The translations under genes and the position numbers were made by a program. From the IMG/VR virus record IMGVR_UViG_3300047380_001405, positions 1 to 58,484 of that record: a stretch of 58,484 bases of DNA; one strand, given 5' to 3'. The notes under the pieces are model-generated. The model was given only the letters and a program-made list of their open reading frames with translations, made no database searches and had not been told where the DNA came from. The DNA comes from a virus. Within the stretch, counting starts at the first letter, position 1. The number at the start of each line of letters is the position of its first letter. Positions 33,358 through 40,665 of this stretch are shown in pieces.

Positions 33358-34943
33358 GCTCTTTTATTTGATATAGTACAGTTTGTAGTTAAAATTGTTA
33401 TCGAAACCGATATTGCGTTTTGCAGTGCGTTCTTAGTTACCTTGAATGGATCTATAATCCCCATAGAAAACATGTTCCCAAACTTCTTTCTTTTCACATC
33501 AAACCCGTAGTTTCTTCTTCTTACGGTATCTATTTTCTCTACAAATGAATCGTAACTCATTGAAGCGTTTTCTAGTATGTGCTTTATAGGGGAGATTAAT
33601 GCTGCTGATAAAATAGAACAAGCAGCTTTCATTTCATCGTCACTTTCTTTAAAGTATCTGTTATGCATTTCCATAGCTGCATTATACAATGCCACTCCTC
33701 CTCCTGCAACAATTCCTTCTTCAAGAGCAGCACGTGTCGCAAATATAGCATCCTCAACTCTATCCTTCTTCTCTTTCATTTCTACCTCAGTTAGCGCTCC
33801 TACATGTATAGCAGCAATCCCCCCCGAAAGCCTAGAAAGACGATCCTTATAATGCCACTCATTTGAAGAATCATCTTTTTTCTTTAAAATATTTCTAACC
33901 ATCTCAGCTCTTTCTTTAACAGCGTCAGCTGTTTTTTCAGAATTTAAAGTGAGTACAGTTTCTTTTTCTGTTGATACAGTCTTTTTTGCAGTTCCTAAGA
34001 AGCTTTCATCTACAGCAGAAAAGTCATTACCAGTCTCATCAGAAACAACAATAGCCCCCGTCATAATAGCTAGGTCTTCTAAAAGCTCAAATCTATTTAA
34101 CCCGACACCCTCTGGGTTTATGACATTAACCTTGATGACCCCTCTTGTCTTGTTCACATTAAGAAGCTGCATTACATTGTCTTCTATTTCAGAAACAATA
34201 AGTATTGGTTTTTTGTTTTGCATTGCAAACTGACAGCACGGTTCTATATCCTCCCAAGTGTTTATTTTTTTATCTGATATTAAAATAAAAGGATCTTCAA
34301 GAATAGCTTGTTTCTTCTCCACATCTGTAATCATGTATGGACTATGAAATCCTCTTTTAATTCTTGTGCCCTCTAATATTTCTGTGTGTGTATCTTTTGT
34401 CATTGACTCTTCTATAGTCACCACACCCTCTACGCCAACTTTAAGATACGCATCAGCTATAATTTCTCCAAGCTCAGAGTCGTTGTTTGCTGAAATGGTT
34501 GCTACGCTTTTTAAATTTTTTTCTGTAACCTCTCTAGACCTTTTCTTAATCTCTTCAATAACGTCATTCGATAAGGACTCTAGAGAGTTTCTAAGTTTTG
34601 TTACGTTTACGTTTTTTGACTCTATGTATTCAAATGAACGATTGACTAATTCTTGAGTTAGAACGATTGAAGTTGTTGTTCCGTCTCCTGCTTCATCAGC
34701 TGTCTTAATAGACGCTTGCTTTACTACTGTAGCTCCTAAGTGCTCTACGGGGTCTGACAAGTTTATACTCTTGGCAACTGTAACACCATCCTTAGTAACG
34801 TGGGGTCTACCTATTTCATCCTCTAAAATAACTGTATTACCTGCTGCTCCTAGTGTTTGTTTCACAGCATCTGCTAAAGTATCTATTCCTTTTTTTAGGC
34901 TGTGTCTAGCATCTTCATTGAAGTCAATGTTTTTTTCTATCAT
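33354..34943 (-). CDS. groEL: GroEL-type chaperonin
   Basis: 529 residues, close to the usual 540-550. GDGTTTS (about 86-92) is the nucleotide-binding motif. EEGIVAGGGVALYNAAMEM and the DRVEDAIFATRAA stretch, with the Asp that matches the catalytic Asp398 region, are conserved. GIIDPFKVTKNALQNAISVS closes the equatorial domain. It lacks the GGM tail. A TATATTTG box lies 27 bases upstream. It appears full length and intact, an uncommon gene in phages, and probably folds virion proteins. Confidence 0.95.
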   Translation of the reverse strand: MIEKNIDFNEDARHSLKKGIDTLADAVKQTLGAAGNTVILEDEIGRPHVTKDGVTVAKSINLSDPVEHLGATVVKQASIKTADEAGDGTTTSIVLTQELVNRSFEYIESKNVNVTKLRNSLESLSNDVIEEIKKRSREVTEKNLKSVATISANNDSELGEIIADAYLKVGVEGVVTIEESMTKDTHTEILEGTRIKRGFHSPYMITDVEKKQAILEDPFILISDKKINTWEDIEPCCQFAMQNKKPILIVSEIEDNVMQLLNVNKTRGVIKVNVINPEGVGLNRFELLEDLAIMTGAIVVSDETGNDFSAVDESFLGTAKKTVSTEKETVLTLNSEKTADAVKERAEMVRNILKKKDDSSNEWHYKDRLSRLSGGIAAIHVGALTEVEMKEKKDRVEDAIFATRAALEEGIVAGGGVALYNAAMEMHNRYFKESDDEMKAACSILSAALISPIKHILENASMSYDSFVEKIDTVRRRNYGFDVKRKKFGNMFSMGIIDPFKVTKNALQNAISVSITILTTNCTISNKRA

Positions 34944-34970
34944 TTGTAAATTAAATTTAATTTATATCTA

Positions 34971-34978
34971 CAAATATA
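34971..34978 (-). promoter_or_regulatory. -7 box TATATTTG upstream of groEL
   Basis: The minus strand reads TATATTTG in the 44-base gap between the radical SAM stop and the groEL ATG, giving the chaperonin genes a likely promoter of their own with a leader of about 20 bases. Confidence 0.5.
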
Positions 34979-34987
34979 GAACATTTT

Positions 34988-35908
34988 TTACTCATAAATG
35001 GCAGATGTGCAAGATTTACATATAGAATTCCATGCTTTTTGTAAAACTTCTTGGTGTTTTTGATTCATCCACACCTCTTTTAGTGAAAAATCTTTAAGAT
35101 TTGCAAATTTATGCTCCATGTGATAATCGTTGCAGCACAAGAAAAGCTCAGAGTTTGCGTTAATATGAAGCCACTCAGTATCTCTTTTACCCATACACCC
35201 AACTACTTTCTTGTCAGGATGAACAAACGCAGAGGAACTTATATATTCGTCAATCAATCCAACTCGATCTATAAGATGAGGTTGTTTGAATACGTTTGCA
35301 TTTGGAAACATTGACTTAGCTACCGCTACTTGTTCGTCTAGTTCTGTATCTGATATATCTGGAAACTTGGGTCCCTTGATCGCACCAGATTCTCTATCGT
35401 GTCCATTTATTTGAACTGAAAGTAGGTTTTTGTTTTTAAGGTTTGTGTAGGCATATGAAACATTTATTTTTAACTTTTGAAATAAGTTAGATTTCATGTT
35501 TGTTCTTTTAGCGAACAATTCAGCATCTGACCACACAGGGGCATTAACACAAACTCCCCAAACCACATCTTGGTATTTGTTTATTATATCTACTTTATCT
35601 GGTGTGAGAGGCGTTCCGTTGGTCAAAACCATCATGCCAAGCTTAAACTCTCTCAGAGTCTCTAGCATTTCCTCAAAATACCTATACAATAAAGCTTCGT
35701 TGTAATGAGAGCTATATATTCCATTAAACTCTGGAGAAACAATATCACCTTTGTTTTCATGGATTTGCTGAATTATATTTCTAAAGTCCTCTGGGGACAT
35801 TTGATTTATAGACTCCTTTGGATTACCCTCGTATGCTACTGGACAAAACCAACACCCAGCGTTACATAATCCATTAGGGTCTATCTGAGCATACCTAATT
35901 TTTGTCAA
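34988..35908 (-). CDS. Radical SAM protein with SPASM-like C-terminus
   Basis: 306 residues. CNAGCWFC at residues 15-22 is the C-x3-C-x2-C motif for the [4Fe-4S] cluster and S-adenosylmethionine. The C-terminal region has CMGK, FLCCNDYH and SICKSC, a Cys pattern like SPASM domains that hold extra clusters and often act on peptides. The only start upstream of the cluster is a TTG at 35908, overlapping the stop of the 55-residue gene by 4 bases. The likely substrate is a peptide or protein, possibly a neighbour; not provable. Confidence 0.8.
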   Translation of the reverse strand: MTKIRYAQIDPNGLCNAGCWFCPVAYEGNPKESINQMSPEDFRNIIQQIHENKGDIVSPEFNGIYSSHYNEALLYRYFEEMLETLREFKLGMMVLTNGTPLTPDKVDIINKYQDVVWGVCVNAPVWSDAELFAKRTNMKSNLFQKLKINVSYAYTNLKNKNLLSVQINGHDRESGAIKGPKFPDISDTELDEQVAVAKSMFPNANVFKQPHLIDRVGLIDEYISSSAFVHPDKKVVGCMGKRDTEWLHINANSELFLCCNDYHMEHKFANLKDFSLKEVWMNQKHQEVLQKAWNSICKSCTSAIYE

Positions 35909-36072
35909 ACCTCTAGATTTTTAATTTTTTCTCCGTTATTTCTCCATCTGTAAGACACAGCAAAGAATAACAAATATAAATTAAACTCATTGAATTGAAG
36001 ATCTTCTGTTTCTTCAAAATACTCAAATCCCGTCATTAAGGCGTTTGGAAATATAAATGTAAATAATAACAT
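35905..36072 (-). CDS. 55-residue hydrophobic peptide upstream of the radical SAM gene
   Basis: Open frame from the ATG at 36072 to the TGA at 35905, which overlaps the TTG start of the radical SAM gene. The N-terminus and a middle block (LYLLFFAVSYRWR) are hydrophobic; acidic residues lie between. It could be a small membrane protein or a substrate of the neighbouring enzyme; no Cys-, Ser- or Gly-rich core typical of a modified peptide is present. Confidence 0.5.
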   Translation of the reverse strand: MLLFTFIFPNALMTGFEYFEETEDLQFNEFNLYLLFFAVSYRWRNNGEKIKNLEV

Positions 36073-36208
36073 GAATCAAAGGTAAAAAAGAAAAGGGAGC
36101 CTATAACCTAAATAAGATTTATAAAACTCCCGATCTCTCCATTGAAATAAACAAAAACAAACTCTAATGAGAAAAAACAAATGTACTTAAAAAAAACTAT
36201 ATTGCATA
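36073..36208. promoter_or_regulatory. Divergent control region between the two arms
   Basis: 136 bases, AT-rich. A TACATTTG box on the minus strand (36178-36185) could start the leftward transcript. On that strand the stretch from 36127 down to about 36085 holds GGGAG ... CTCCC followed by a T-rich run, resembling a weak attenuator or terminator in the leader. The plus gene at 36209 is preceded by a TATATTGC-like sequence just before its ATG. Confidence 0.45.
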
Positions 36209-36703
36209 ATGGAATTGTCAAAAGAACGAATAGAATATTCTCAGAGATACGGAAATAATGCTGAAAGCATTTTTAGAAAGTTTATAGAGTCTAGAGGTCA
36301 CCAAGTAATTGATACGTCTGAATATGAAAACAAGATTGACAAGAAGGATTTCTACGTTGATATAAGTGGTAAACTATTTTCTTTTGATGTAAAAACAAAA
36401 CACTCTGAATCTATTTGGCTTGAGATTAAAAACATTCATAAGTATCCTGGATCACTATATGGGAAACAAACTCACTTTGCTTATTACTACCACAACTTAA
36501 ACATCCTTGCCATAGTTAAAAGAACTGACATGGTTGAATACGTTAAAGAGAACACAATAAAAGAATTCTACAAGGCATCAAAAGGAATACACGTTCCTTA
36601 CCACTACCTCTACAACAGAAAAGGACGTAAAGACATTCTCGTTAAAACCAAAAGAGAATTCCTTATGCTATCCGTTCCCTCCTACAGAGAATATACCTTA
36701 TAA
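36209..36703 (+). CDS. PD-(D/E)XK-like nuclease
   Basis: 164 residues. After a helical start, KKDFYVDIS and LFSFDVKTKHSESIWLEIKN (about 46-75) give the D...D-x-K pattern of the PD-(D/E)XK core, followed by a strand-helix part (LNILAIVKRTDMVEYV) and a basic C-terminus. It is the first gene of the rightward arm, so expressed early. It could be a nuclease for host DNA or junction processing; assigned by motif order. Confidence 0.55.
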   Translation: MELSKERIEYSQRYGNNAESIFRKFIESRGHQVIDTSEYENKIDKKDFYVDISGKLFSFDVKTKHSESIWLEIKNIHKYPGSLYGKQTHFAYYYHNLNILAIVKRTDMVEYVKENTIKEFYKASKGIHVPYHYLYNRKGRKDILVKTKREFLMLSVPSYREYTL

Positions 36704-37465
36704 AAAAACTATACCGCAAATAGCGCTAATTAAAAAAGGGGAGTTTAGGGGGAGAGAGTGTGTTAGACCTCTATAAAAAGATGGCATGAATTTGTGCCAA
36801 ATAACTGCATACATTATAATAGAACGTTAATTGTCTCAAAAGTATGCCACGTTTATATTTAGTGATCAGATATATTGAGGTTCTAGGTTATATATACAAT
36901 ACACGCACGGCAGCCCGTACAAAAACTGACTTTCTCTGACCCACCGCCCCTATTTTTTTATATTATTGTCACCAAATTTTCACCTTTTTGTCCTATATAT
37001 ATACATAAAAGCTAATTTCTACTACCTATAGATGGTTAATCAACAGGTTTTAAGATATTCTGAGATACTGAGAGACCTAGAATAACCCCTACACATTACA
37101 ATCTTTTCCTTAACGTATTGCCCATGTTATTGCATTATTCGTAATCAGCTAACTGGAGGAACTGGATAAAACTTAACACACTATATATCAATAGATTAAG
37201 AAATGCTGAACTGGAGGAAAAAATACAAAACCTATCATTTTCGGTTATATCCATTCGTGTAAATTATATTATTCTCAGTAAATCGATTAAATCGTTATGA
37301 ATATCTCATGAGAATATCGTAATGATTCTGTTAAAAAACTGAGAATCTTTCAACAAAAACAATTTAAGAAAACTTTAACATTGTACATACAAATGTCTGT
37401 TAGGTATTATAAACATTGACGTTAGAAAAATCAATGGTTAAAAATCAGAGCAATCTTAATTTAGA
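36704..37465. other. Non-coding, AT-rich region with short repeats; possible origin
   Basis: About 760 bases without a convincing gene. It holds two direct copies of AACTGGAGGAA (37151-37161 and 37209-37219), an inverted-repeat set at 37271-37346, A/T-rich runs (TATATATATACAT near 37000) and scattered CCCC/GGGG tracts. The divergence point of the two arms, AT-richness and a DnaA-domain-IV-like gene in the genome make it a candidate replication origin. No consensus DnaA box is evident. Confidence 0.4.
37271..37346. repeat. Nested inverted repeats
   Basis: ATTCTCAG (37271-37278) and CTGAGAAT (37339-37346) are exact inverted copies around a 60-base core that contains the palindrome TCTCATGAGA (37304-37313) and repeats of ATCG. 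This could be an operator or origin element; it could also fold in an RNA. Confidence 0.5.
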
Positions 37466-37473
37466 TAGCTTTG
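37466..37473 (+). promoter_or_regulatory. -7 box TAGCTTTG upstream of the structured leader
   Basis: Exact TAnnTTTG match on the + strand. If used, transcription would begin near 37480, and the first about 350 bases of the early transcript would be the structured RNA plus the hammerhead-like strand. A clear -33 box is not visible. Confidence 0.4.
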
Positions 37474-37499
37474 TTTATTCAGATTCTTTATATAAGATT

Positions 37500-37706
37500 T
37501 GTGAATCGATTTGGACGGATGCCAATCTGTAGATTACTAATCGAGGGTGCAGAGAAACACTCAGAGATATCAGACCTAGCGGAACGGGAAGCTCGAAATT
37601 CTTACAACAATTGCCAAGATAGGCATGATGGTCGAGCGCCTGCTCCCAATGTTGAATACATCCTCCTCCAGATGGAGATAGGGACTGCGGCTAAGAGCCG
37701 TCAATA
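37500..37706 (+). ncRNA. Structured non-coding leader RNA
   Basis: A run of short hairpins in about 200 bases: GAGGGTG/CACTC, TGCC-AAGAT-AGGCA, GAGC-GCCT-GCTC, CTCC-AGAT-GGAG and CGGCT-AAG-AGCCG. A 79-codon reading frame covers part of it (37471-37710) but its composition is unlike a protein and it lacks a normal leader. It runs straight into the stem I strand of the hammerhead-like element, so it may be part of the same RNA (regulatory domain or protective leader). Novel to me; no known class matched by eye. Confidence 0.5.
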
Positions 37707-37847
37707 TTAAGATTAAGTAAGTATATCTGATGATGCTGGAGAGAGACAAAACTCCTAGACTCCTTTCGTAGAGGGGAACCTGTAATGGTCGAAACGTAAA
37801 CGGTATGCGGGCTACGAAAACCCGCTTACGTCATATACTAATCTTAA
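37707..37847 (+). ncRNA. Hammerhead-like ribozyme (type I layout) with in-cis target site
   Basis: Stem I 5' strand: TTAAGATTA (37707-37715), bulge AGTAA, GTATAT (37721-37726). Core CTGATGA at 37727-37733. A 57-base segment stands in the place of stem II and folds locally as three hairpins (37736-37758, 37760-37776, 37778-37789). Core GAA is at 37791-37793. Stem III ACGTAA (37794-37799) pairs with TTACGT (37826-37831) across a hairpin GCGGG/CCCGC. C37832 is the cleavage nucleotide (GTC). Stem I 3' strand: ATATAC (37833-37838) and TAATCTTAA (37839-37847). Boxes and flanks sit in the hammerhead order. The weak point is stem II, which has no normal helix next to the core. Confidence 0.75.
37807..37847 (+). 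repeat. Processing-site repeat copy 1 (hairpin + 20-mer)
   Basis: Hairpin GCGGG/CCCGC (37807-37825), then TT and the exact 20-mer ACGTCATATACTAATCTTAA (37828-37847). Predicted cut after C37832, 26 bases before the ATG at 37859. This copy is in cis to the ribozyme strand. Confidence 0.9.
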
Positions 37848-37858
37848 AATTAATTACA

Positions 37859-38203
37859 ATGAACTTAAATAGCTTAAACAACAGAAAGCCTAATCTAAGA
37901 ACCTATACTGGTTATCTTGAAACAATTCAGAAACATATGAATCCAACGAAAGAGTACACTCACAGAAGTTTTGAAAGACACGAAATTTTTGAACAGGATG
38001 ATAGAACGTTGGTATTAAATATGATTCAATCAACCTATGGAACTGGAGATTGTGATTCTGAAATAACAAACATGCTGTTTGGACTGTTTGATGGTTACTG
38101 GTATGACAGACTTATGACTGATTTGCATGAGTCAAAAATATTCAAACCAAGTACACTAATTGAACTTTCTGAAATACTAGATAGAATAGAAGATTCCATT
38201 TAA
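37859..38203 (+). CDS. Early hypothetical protein
   Basis: 114 residues from the ATG at 37859. The open frame extends upstream to 37805 but that part overlaps the repeat and ribozyme stem, so I start after it. Charged, with helical segments (YTGYLETIQKHMN, LIELSEILDRIEDSI) and a CDSEITNMLFGLFDGYWYDRL core. First gene of the array with the shared leader. No family recognised. Confidence 0.65.
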   Translation: MNLNSLNNRKPNLRTYTGYLETIQKHMNPTKEYTHRSFERHEIFEQDDRTLVLNMIQSTYGTGDCDSEITNMLFGLFDGYWYDRLMTDLHESKIFKPSTLIELSEILDRIEDSI

Positions 38204-38211
38204 TTATGGTC

Positions 38212-38250
38212 GGAGGGAGCAATCCCTCCAACGTCATATACTAATCTTAA
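38212..38250 (+). repeat. Processing-site repeat copy 2
   Basis: GGAGGG (38212-38217), loop AGCAAT, CCCTCC (38224-38229), then A and the exact 20-mer at 38231-38250. Predicted cut after C38235, 27 bases before the ATG at 38263. Confidence 0.9.
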
Positions 38251-38262
38251 ATAATAATTAAA

Positions 38263-38457
38263 ATGGCACAATCAAGATTCACATCAATATTAAACAAAGC
38301 TAGAATTCTTCAAACAATTCATGCAAGTTGGTCACTACAGAAATGTGTTCAGCACCTAGAAAACAAAGGCGTTATAATACTTTCAGAATTTGAAAAAGGT
38401 ATGTTTTATACCCATGACGAAGAAACCTTAATTGGATTCGGTAAGTTATTTAATTAA
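38263..38457 (+). CDS. Small early hypothetical protein
   Basis: 64 residues. Helical N-terminal half (RFTSILNKARILQTIHASWSLQKCVQHLENKG), C-terminal beta turn (FYTHDEETLIGFGKLF). Its ATG follows the repeat by 12 bases. No family recognised. Confidence 0.65.
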   Translation: MAQSRFTSILNKARILQTIHASWSLQKCVQHLENKGVIILSEFEKGMFYTHDEETLIGFGKLFN

Positions 38458-38464
38458 TTAAAAT

Positions 38465-38503
38465 GGGGAGTTATCGCTCCCCTACGTCATATACTAATCT
38501 TAA
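38465..38503 (+). repeat. Processing-site repeat copy 3
   Basis: GGGGAG (38465-38470), loop TTATCG, CTCCCC (38477-38482), T, then the exact 20-mer (38484-38503). Predicted cut after C38488, 26 bases before the ATG at 38515. Confidence 0.9.
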
Positions 38504-38514
38504 AATTAATTACA

Positions 38515-38763
38515 ATGACACTCAAAAAGTTTTATTTAAAAAACTACCCAACAGATGATATGGGTACTGAAATTAATAGTAAATCTACTTTTCAAGGATT
38601 AATGAATACACTCGTTCAAAAAAATGATGTTTATGATTATATCGGTGTAGGAGATTCTATTGTTAGAGAAAGATTGTTTCAAGGATTATCAAAAGAACAA
38701 GTATCAGTTACTGCTGATAGCGATGTTTTTCTTGATATTATATACCATCTTTGGACATCCTAA
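38515..38763 (+). CDS. Small early hypothetical protein
   Basis: 82 residues, mixed alpha/beta, with FQGLMNTLVQKNDVYDYIGVGDSIVRERLFQGLSKEQ in the middle and a WTS end. Leader from repeat copy 3. No family recognised. Confidence 0.65.
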   Translation: MTLKKFYLKNYPTDDMGTEINSKSTFQGLMNTLVQKNDVYDYIGVGDSIVRERLFQGLSKEQVSVTADSDVFLDIIYHLWTS

Positions 38764-38775
38764 ATTCAAAAGTAT

Positions 38776-38813
38776 AGGGGTAGAAATGCCCCTACGTCAT
38801 ATACTAATCTTAA
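38776..38813 (+). repeat. Processing-site repeat copy 4
   Basis: AGGGG (38776-38780) and CCCCT (38789-38793) with inner TA/TG pairs and loop GAAA, then the exact 20-mer (38794-38813). Predicted cut after C38798, 31 bases before the ATG at 38830. Confidence 0.9.
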
Positions 38814-38829
38814 TTTAAATATAAATATT

Positions 38830-39732
38830 ATGAAAACTCTTGTAAACACACACATGAACCATGTAAACAATGACGAAGTAAATGCTATACTAGACCAATT
38901 CGGTTTGAACTGGAAAGTAGAGAAACGTCCATTGTTTTTTCAGGCAACAGAATCAATTGATGTCCCAACAGACTATTTTGGTGTAATCAGAACTGATAAC
39001 AATGATTGTTTTGGTGCTATGACTAATCAATATGAGCCATTTCAAAACTCTGAGTTAGCTGAATTAGTACTAAATATATCTGATGTTATCGATAAGCCTG
39101 TAACACATGGTAAAGTGTTCAAAGGAGGTCGTAGAGTTGCTATGCAAATTGAGTTAGAACCAATCAAGGTTGGTTTTGACACAATCAAACGCTATGCTAC
39201 TGCAATTAATTCTCATGATGGTTCAACGTCATTAAGATGGGGAACTACAGGATACACAGTATCGTGTGACAATCAATTCAGTGCATTACGTAAGGACTTG
39301 CAAAGCAGTGCTAAACACACAGGTAATATGAGACAATTGATTGATAACTCATTCAGGACTCTCGAAAGACTTGAAAAAGCAGACACGACCTTGTATGATA
39401 CGTTTAGAAAAATGACTGAAGTCCCAGTGACAACAGACTTTGTTAATGACGTTATCAAGAAAATCAGCAAAGTTGATTTGAAGACACCTACACGTGAAGC
39501 ACAAAAGTTGTATAGTACTAGAGCAATCAACAAAAGCCAAGACTTATTCTTGTCTACTGCAAAGGAGATGAGTTACAAAGGTCAGACGCTATGGGGATTA
39601 TTCTCAGGTATTACACACTACACTACACACAAAGGTGGTTCAGATAGAACTAGAGAGGAATCAAAGTTAATTGGTGGATTGCAAAAAATCGACCAAACAA
39701 TCTTTGACCAATTCTCTGAACTAGTTTCTTAA
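38830..39732 (+). CDS. DUF932 (phage/plasmid-like) protein
   Basis: 300 residues. FGVIRTDNNDCFGAMTNQYEPFQNSELAELV, INSHDGSTSLRWGTTGYTVSCDNQF and the long helical C-terminus match the DUF932 family found in many phages and plasmids. The function of that family is not established; an early role in DNA transactions is often suspected. It is the largest protein in this array and has the shared leader. Confidence 0.8.
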   Translation: MKTLVNTHMNHVNNDEVNAILDQFGLNWKVEKRPLFFQATESIDVPTDYFGVIRTDNNDCFGAMTNQYEPFQNSELAELVLNISDVIDKPVTHGKVFKGGRRVAMQIELEPIKVGFDTIKRYATAINSHDGSTSLRWGTTGYTVSCDNQFSALRKDLQSSAKHTGNMRQLIDNSFRTLERLEKADTTLYDTFRKMTEVPVTTDFVNDVIKKISKVDLKTPTREAQKLYSTRAINKSQDLFLSTAKEMSYKGQTLWGLFSGITHYTTHKGGSDRTREESKLIGGLQKIDQTIFDQFSELVS

Positions 39733-39739
39733 TTAATCG

Positions 39740-39778
39740 GGGGGTAGCAATACCCCCTACGTCATATACTAATCTTAA
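39740..39778 (+). repeat. Processing-site repeat copy 5
   Basis: GGGGGTA (39740-39746), loop GCAA, TACCCCC (39751-39757), T, then the exact 20-mer (39759-39778). Predicted cut after C39763, 26 bases before the ATG at 39790. Confidence 0.9.
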
Positions 39779-39789
39779 TTTAAAACAAA

Positions 39790-39957
39790 ATGAAAGCAAA
39801 TTGGAAAGACAATTTTGAGAGCCTATACAATGACATTGTAGGTGTTGTTACAGTAGATGGCGAAGAGATGACAGATGGAGAGTGTGTTGATGCCTTATTT
39901 AGTGTATTAAAAAAGTATCGAGGCAAATCAGACGAACAGACAGAAGTAAAATTTTAA
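39790..39957 (+). CDS. 55-residue acidic early protein
   Basis: ATG at 39790, stop TAA at 39957. Acidic, with an N-W-K-D-N-F-E-S-L-Y start and a helix ECVDALFSVLKKY. It sits between two shared-leader units with a short A/T-rich spacer to the next gene. No family recognised. Confidence 0.6.
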   Translation: MKANWKDNFESLYNDIVGVVTVDGEEMTDGECVDALFSVLKKYRGKSDEQTEVKF

Positions 39958-39972
39958 CTTAAATTAAATAAA

Positions 39973-40128
39973 ATGAAACGTAAAATAGTTTTTATACAAT
40001 ACAATGTTTGGAATGATAAATATCAGATCGTAGATAGTTGGTTTCCACCGAAAAAAATAATAAAGGAATTCAAATATCATGCGAGTGCTATTAAATACAA
40101 ATCCAAATACAATCAGGGGCTAATTTAA
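39973..40128 (+). CDS. 51-residue basic early protein
   Basis: ATG at 39973, stop TAA ending at 40128 inside the hairpin of repeat copy 6. Basic and aromatic (RKIVFIQYNVWNDKYQIV). The only spacer before it is a short A/T leader without the 20-mer, so it probably shares a message with the gene before it. Confidence 0.6.
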   Translation: MKRKIVFIQYNVWNDKYQIVDSWFPPKKIIKEFKYHASAIKYKSKYNQGLI

Positions 40129-40154
40129 GCCCCTACGTCATATACTAATCTTAA
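40115..40154 (+). repeat. Processing-site repeat copy 6
   Basis: AGGGGCT (40115-40121), loop AATTTA, AGCCCCT (40128-40134), then the exact 20-mer (40135-40154). The upstream stop codon is inside the loop. Predicted cut after C40139, 25 bases before the ATG at 40165. Confidence 0.9.
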
Positions 40155-40164
40155 TTAAAATCAT

Positions 40165-40599
40165 ATGAAAATTGATTACATCAAGTATGAAAAATCTCAT
40201 GGTGGTAGAGAAAACTATTTTCCTGTAGGTAGGAAAAAAGACTTAGTTGGTGATTGTGCTATTAGGGCAATCGCATTGGCACTAGAGATGGATTATATGC
40301 AAGTGCTGAGAGAACTCATGAATTTAGCAGTTGAAAAATTTGGTATACCATATGCTAACAGTCAACGAGTTTATGAGGATTACTTAAACAGTAAAGGATG
40401 GGTGAAAAAACCCCTGAAAGAAGGTAAAACGTGGAAACCTTTATACAAACACAAGCGTAGATTAGAACAGAACAAAAACTATATATTCTATGTTAGAGTT
40501 GGTTATCAAACACATCTTACTTCTGTAGTAAAAGGAATCAATAAAGATACATGGCTATGTCAAGATAGAATGGCGTATGCTATGTACGATAAACCTTAA
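40165..40599 (+). CDS. Putative papain-like cysteine peptidase family protein
   Basis: 144 residues. LVGDCAIRAIALALEMDY (about 27-44) resembles the G-D-C-x-I-R-A-I-A start of papain-like proteins, with Cys in the place of the nucleophile. YEDYLNSKGW and YQTHLTSVV (about 112-120) follow, the latter offering the His. A cysteine peptidase or an inactive relative acting on a host protein is possible. Family membership is by pattern only. Confidence 0.5.
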   Translation: MKIDYIKYEKSHGGRENYFPVGRKKDLVGDCAIRAIALALEMDYMQVLRELMNLAVEKFGIPYANSQRVYEDYLNSKGWVKKPLKEGKTWKPLYKHKRRLEQNKNYIFYVRVGYQTHLTSVVKGINKDTWLCQDRMAYAMYDKP

Positions 40600-40607
40600 T
40601 TTAAATC

Positions 40608-40649
40608 GAGGGGTGTATTAACATCCCTCACGTCATATACTAATCTTAA
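40608..40649 (+). repeat. Processing-site repeat copy 7
   Basis: GAGGGGTGT (40608-40616), loop ATTA, ACATCCCTC (40621-40629), then the exact 20-mer (40630-40649). Predicted cut after C40634, 31 bases before the ATG at 40666. Confidence 0.9.
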
Positions 40650-40665
40650 ATTAAATATAAATATT

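Noticed and set aside
37500-37706. Group I intron or RNase P/tmRNA-like RNA
   Set aside because: I looked for P7/R/S-type and other conserved core words and found none that fit; exon ends are not evident.
37471-37710. 79-codon frame on the + strand
   Set aside because: It covers strongly structured RNA, has unusual composition (many Arg, Glu, Ala with no domain pattern) and no A/T leader like the other genes.
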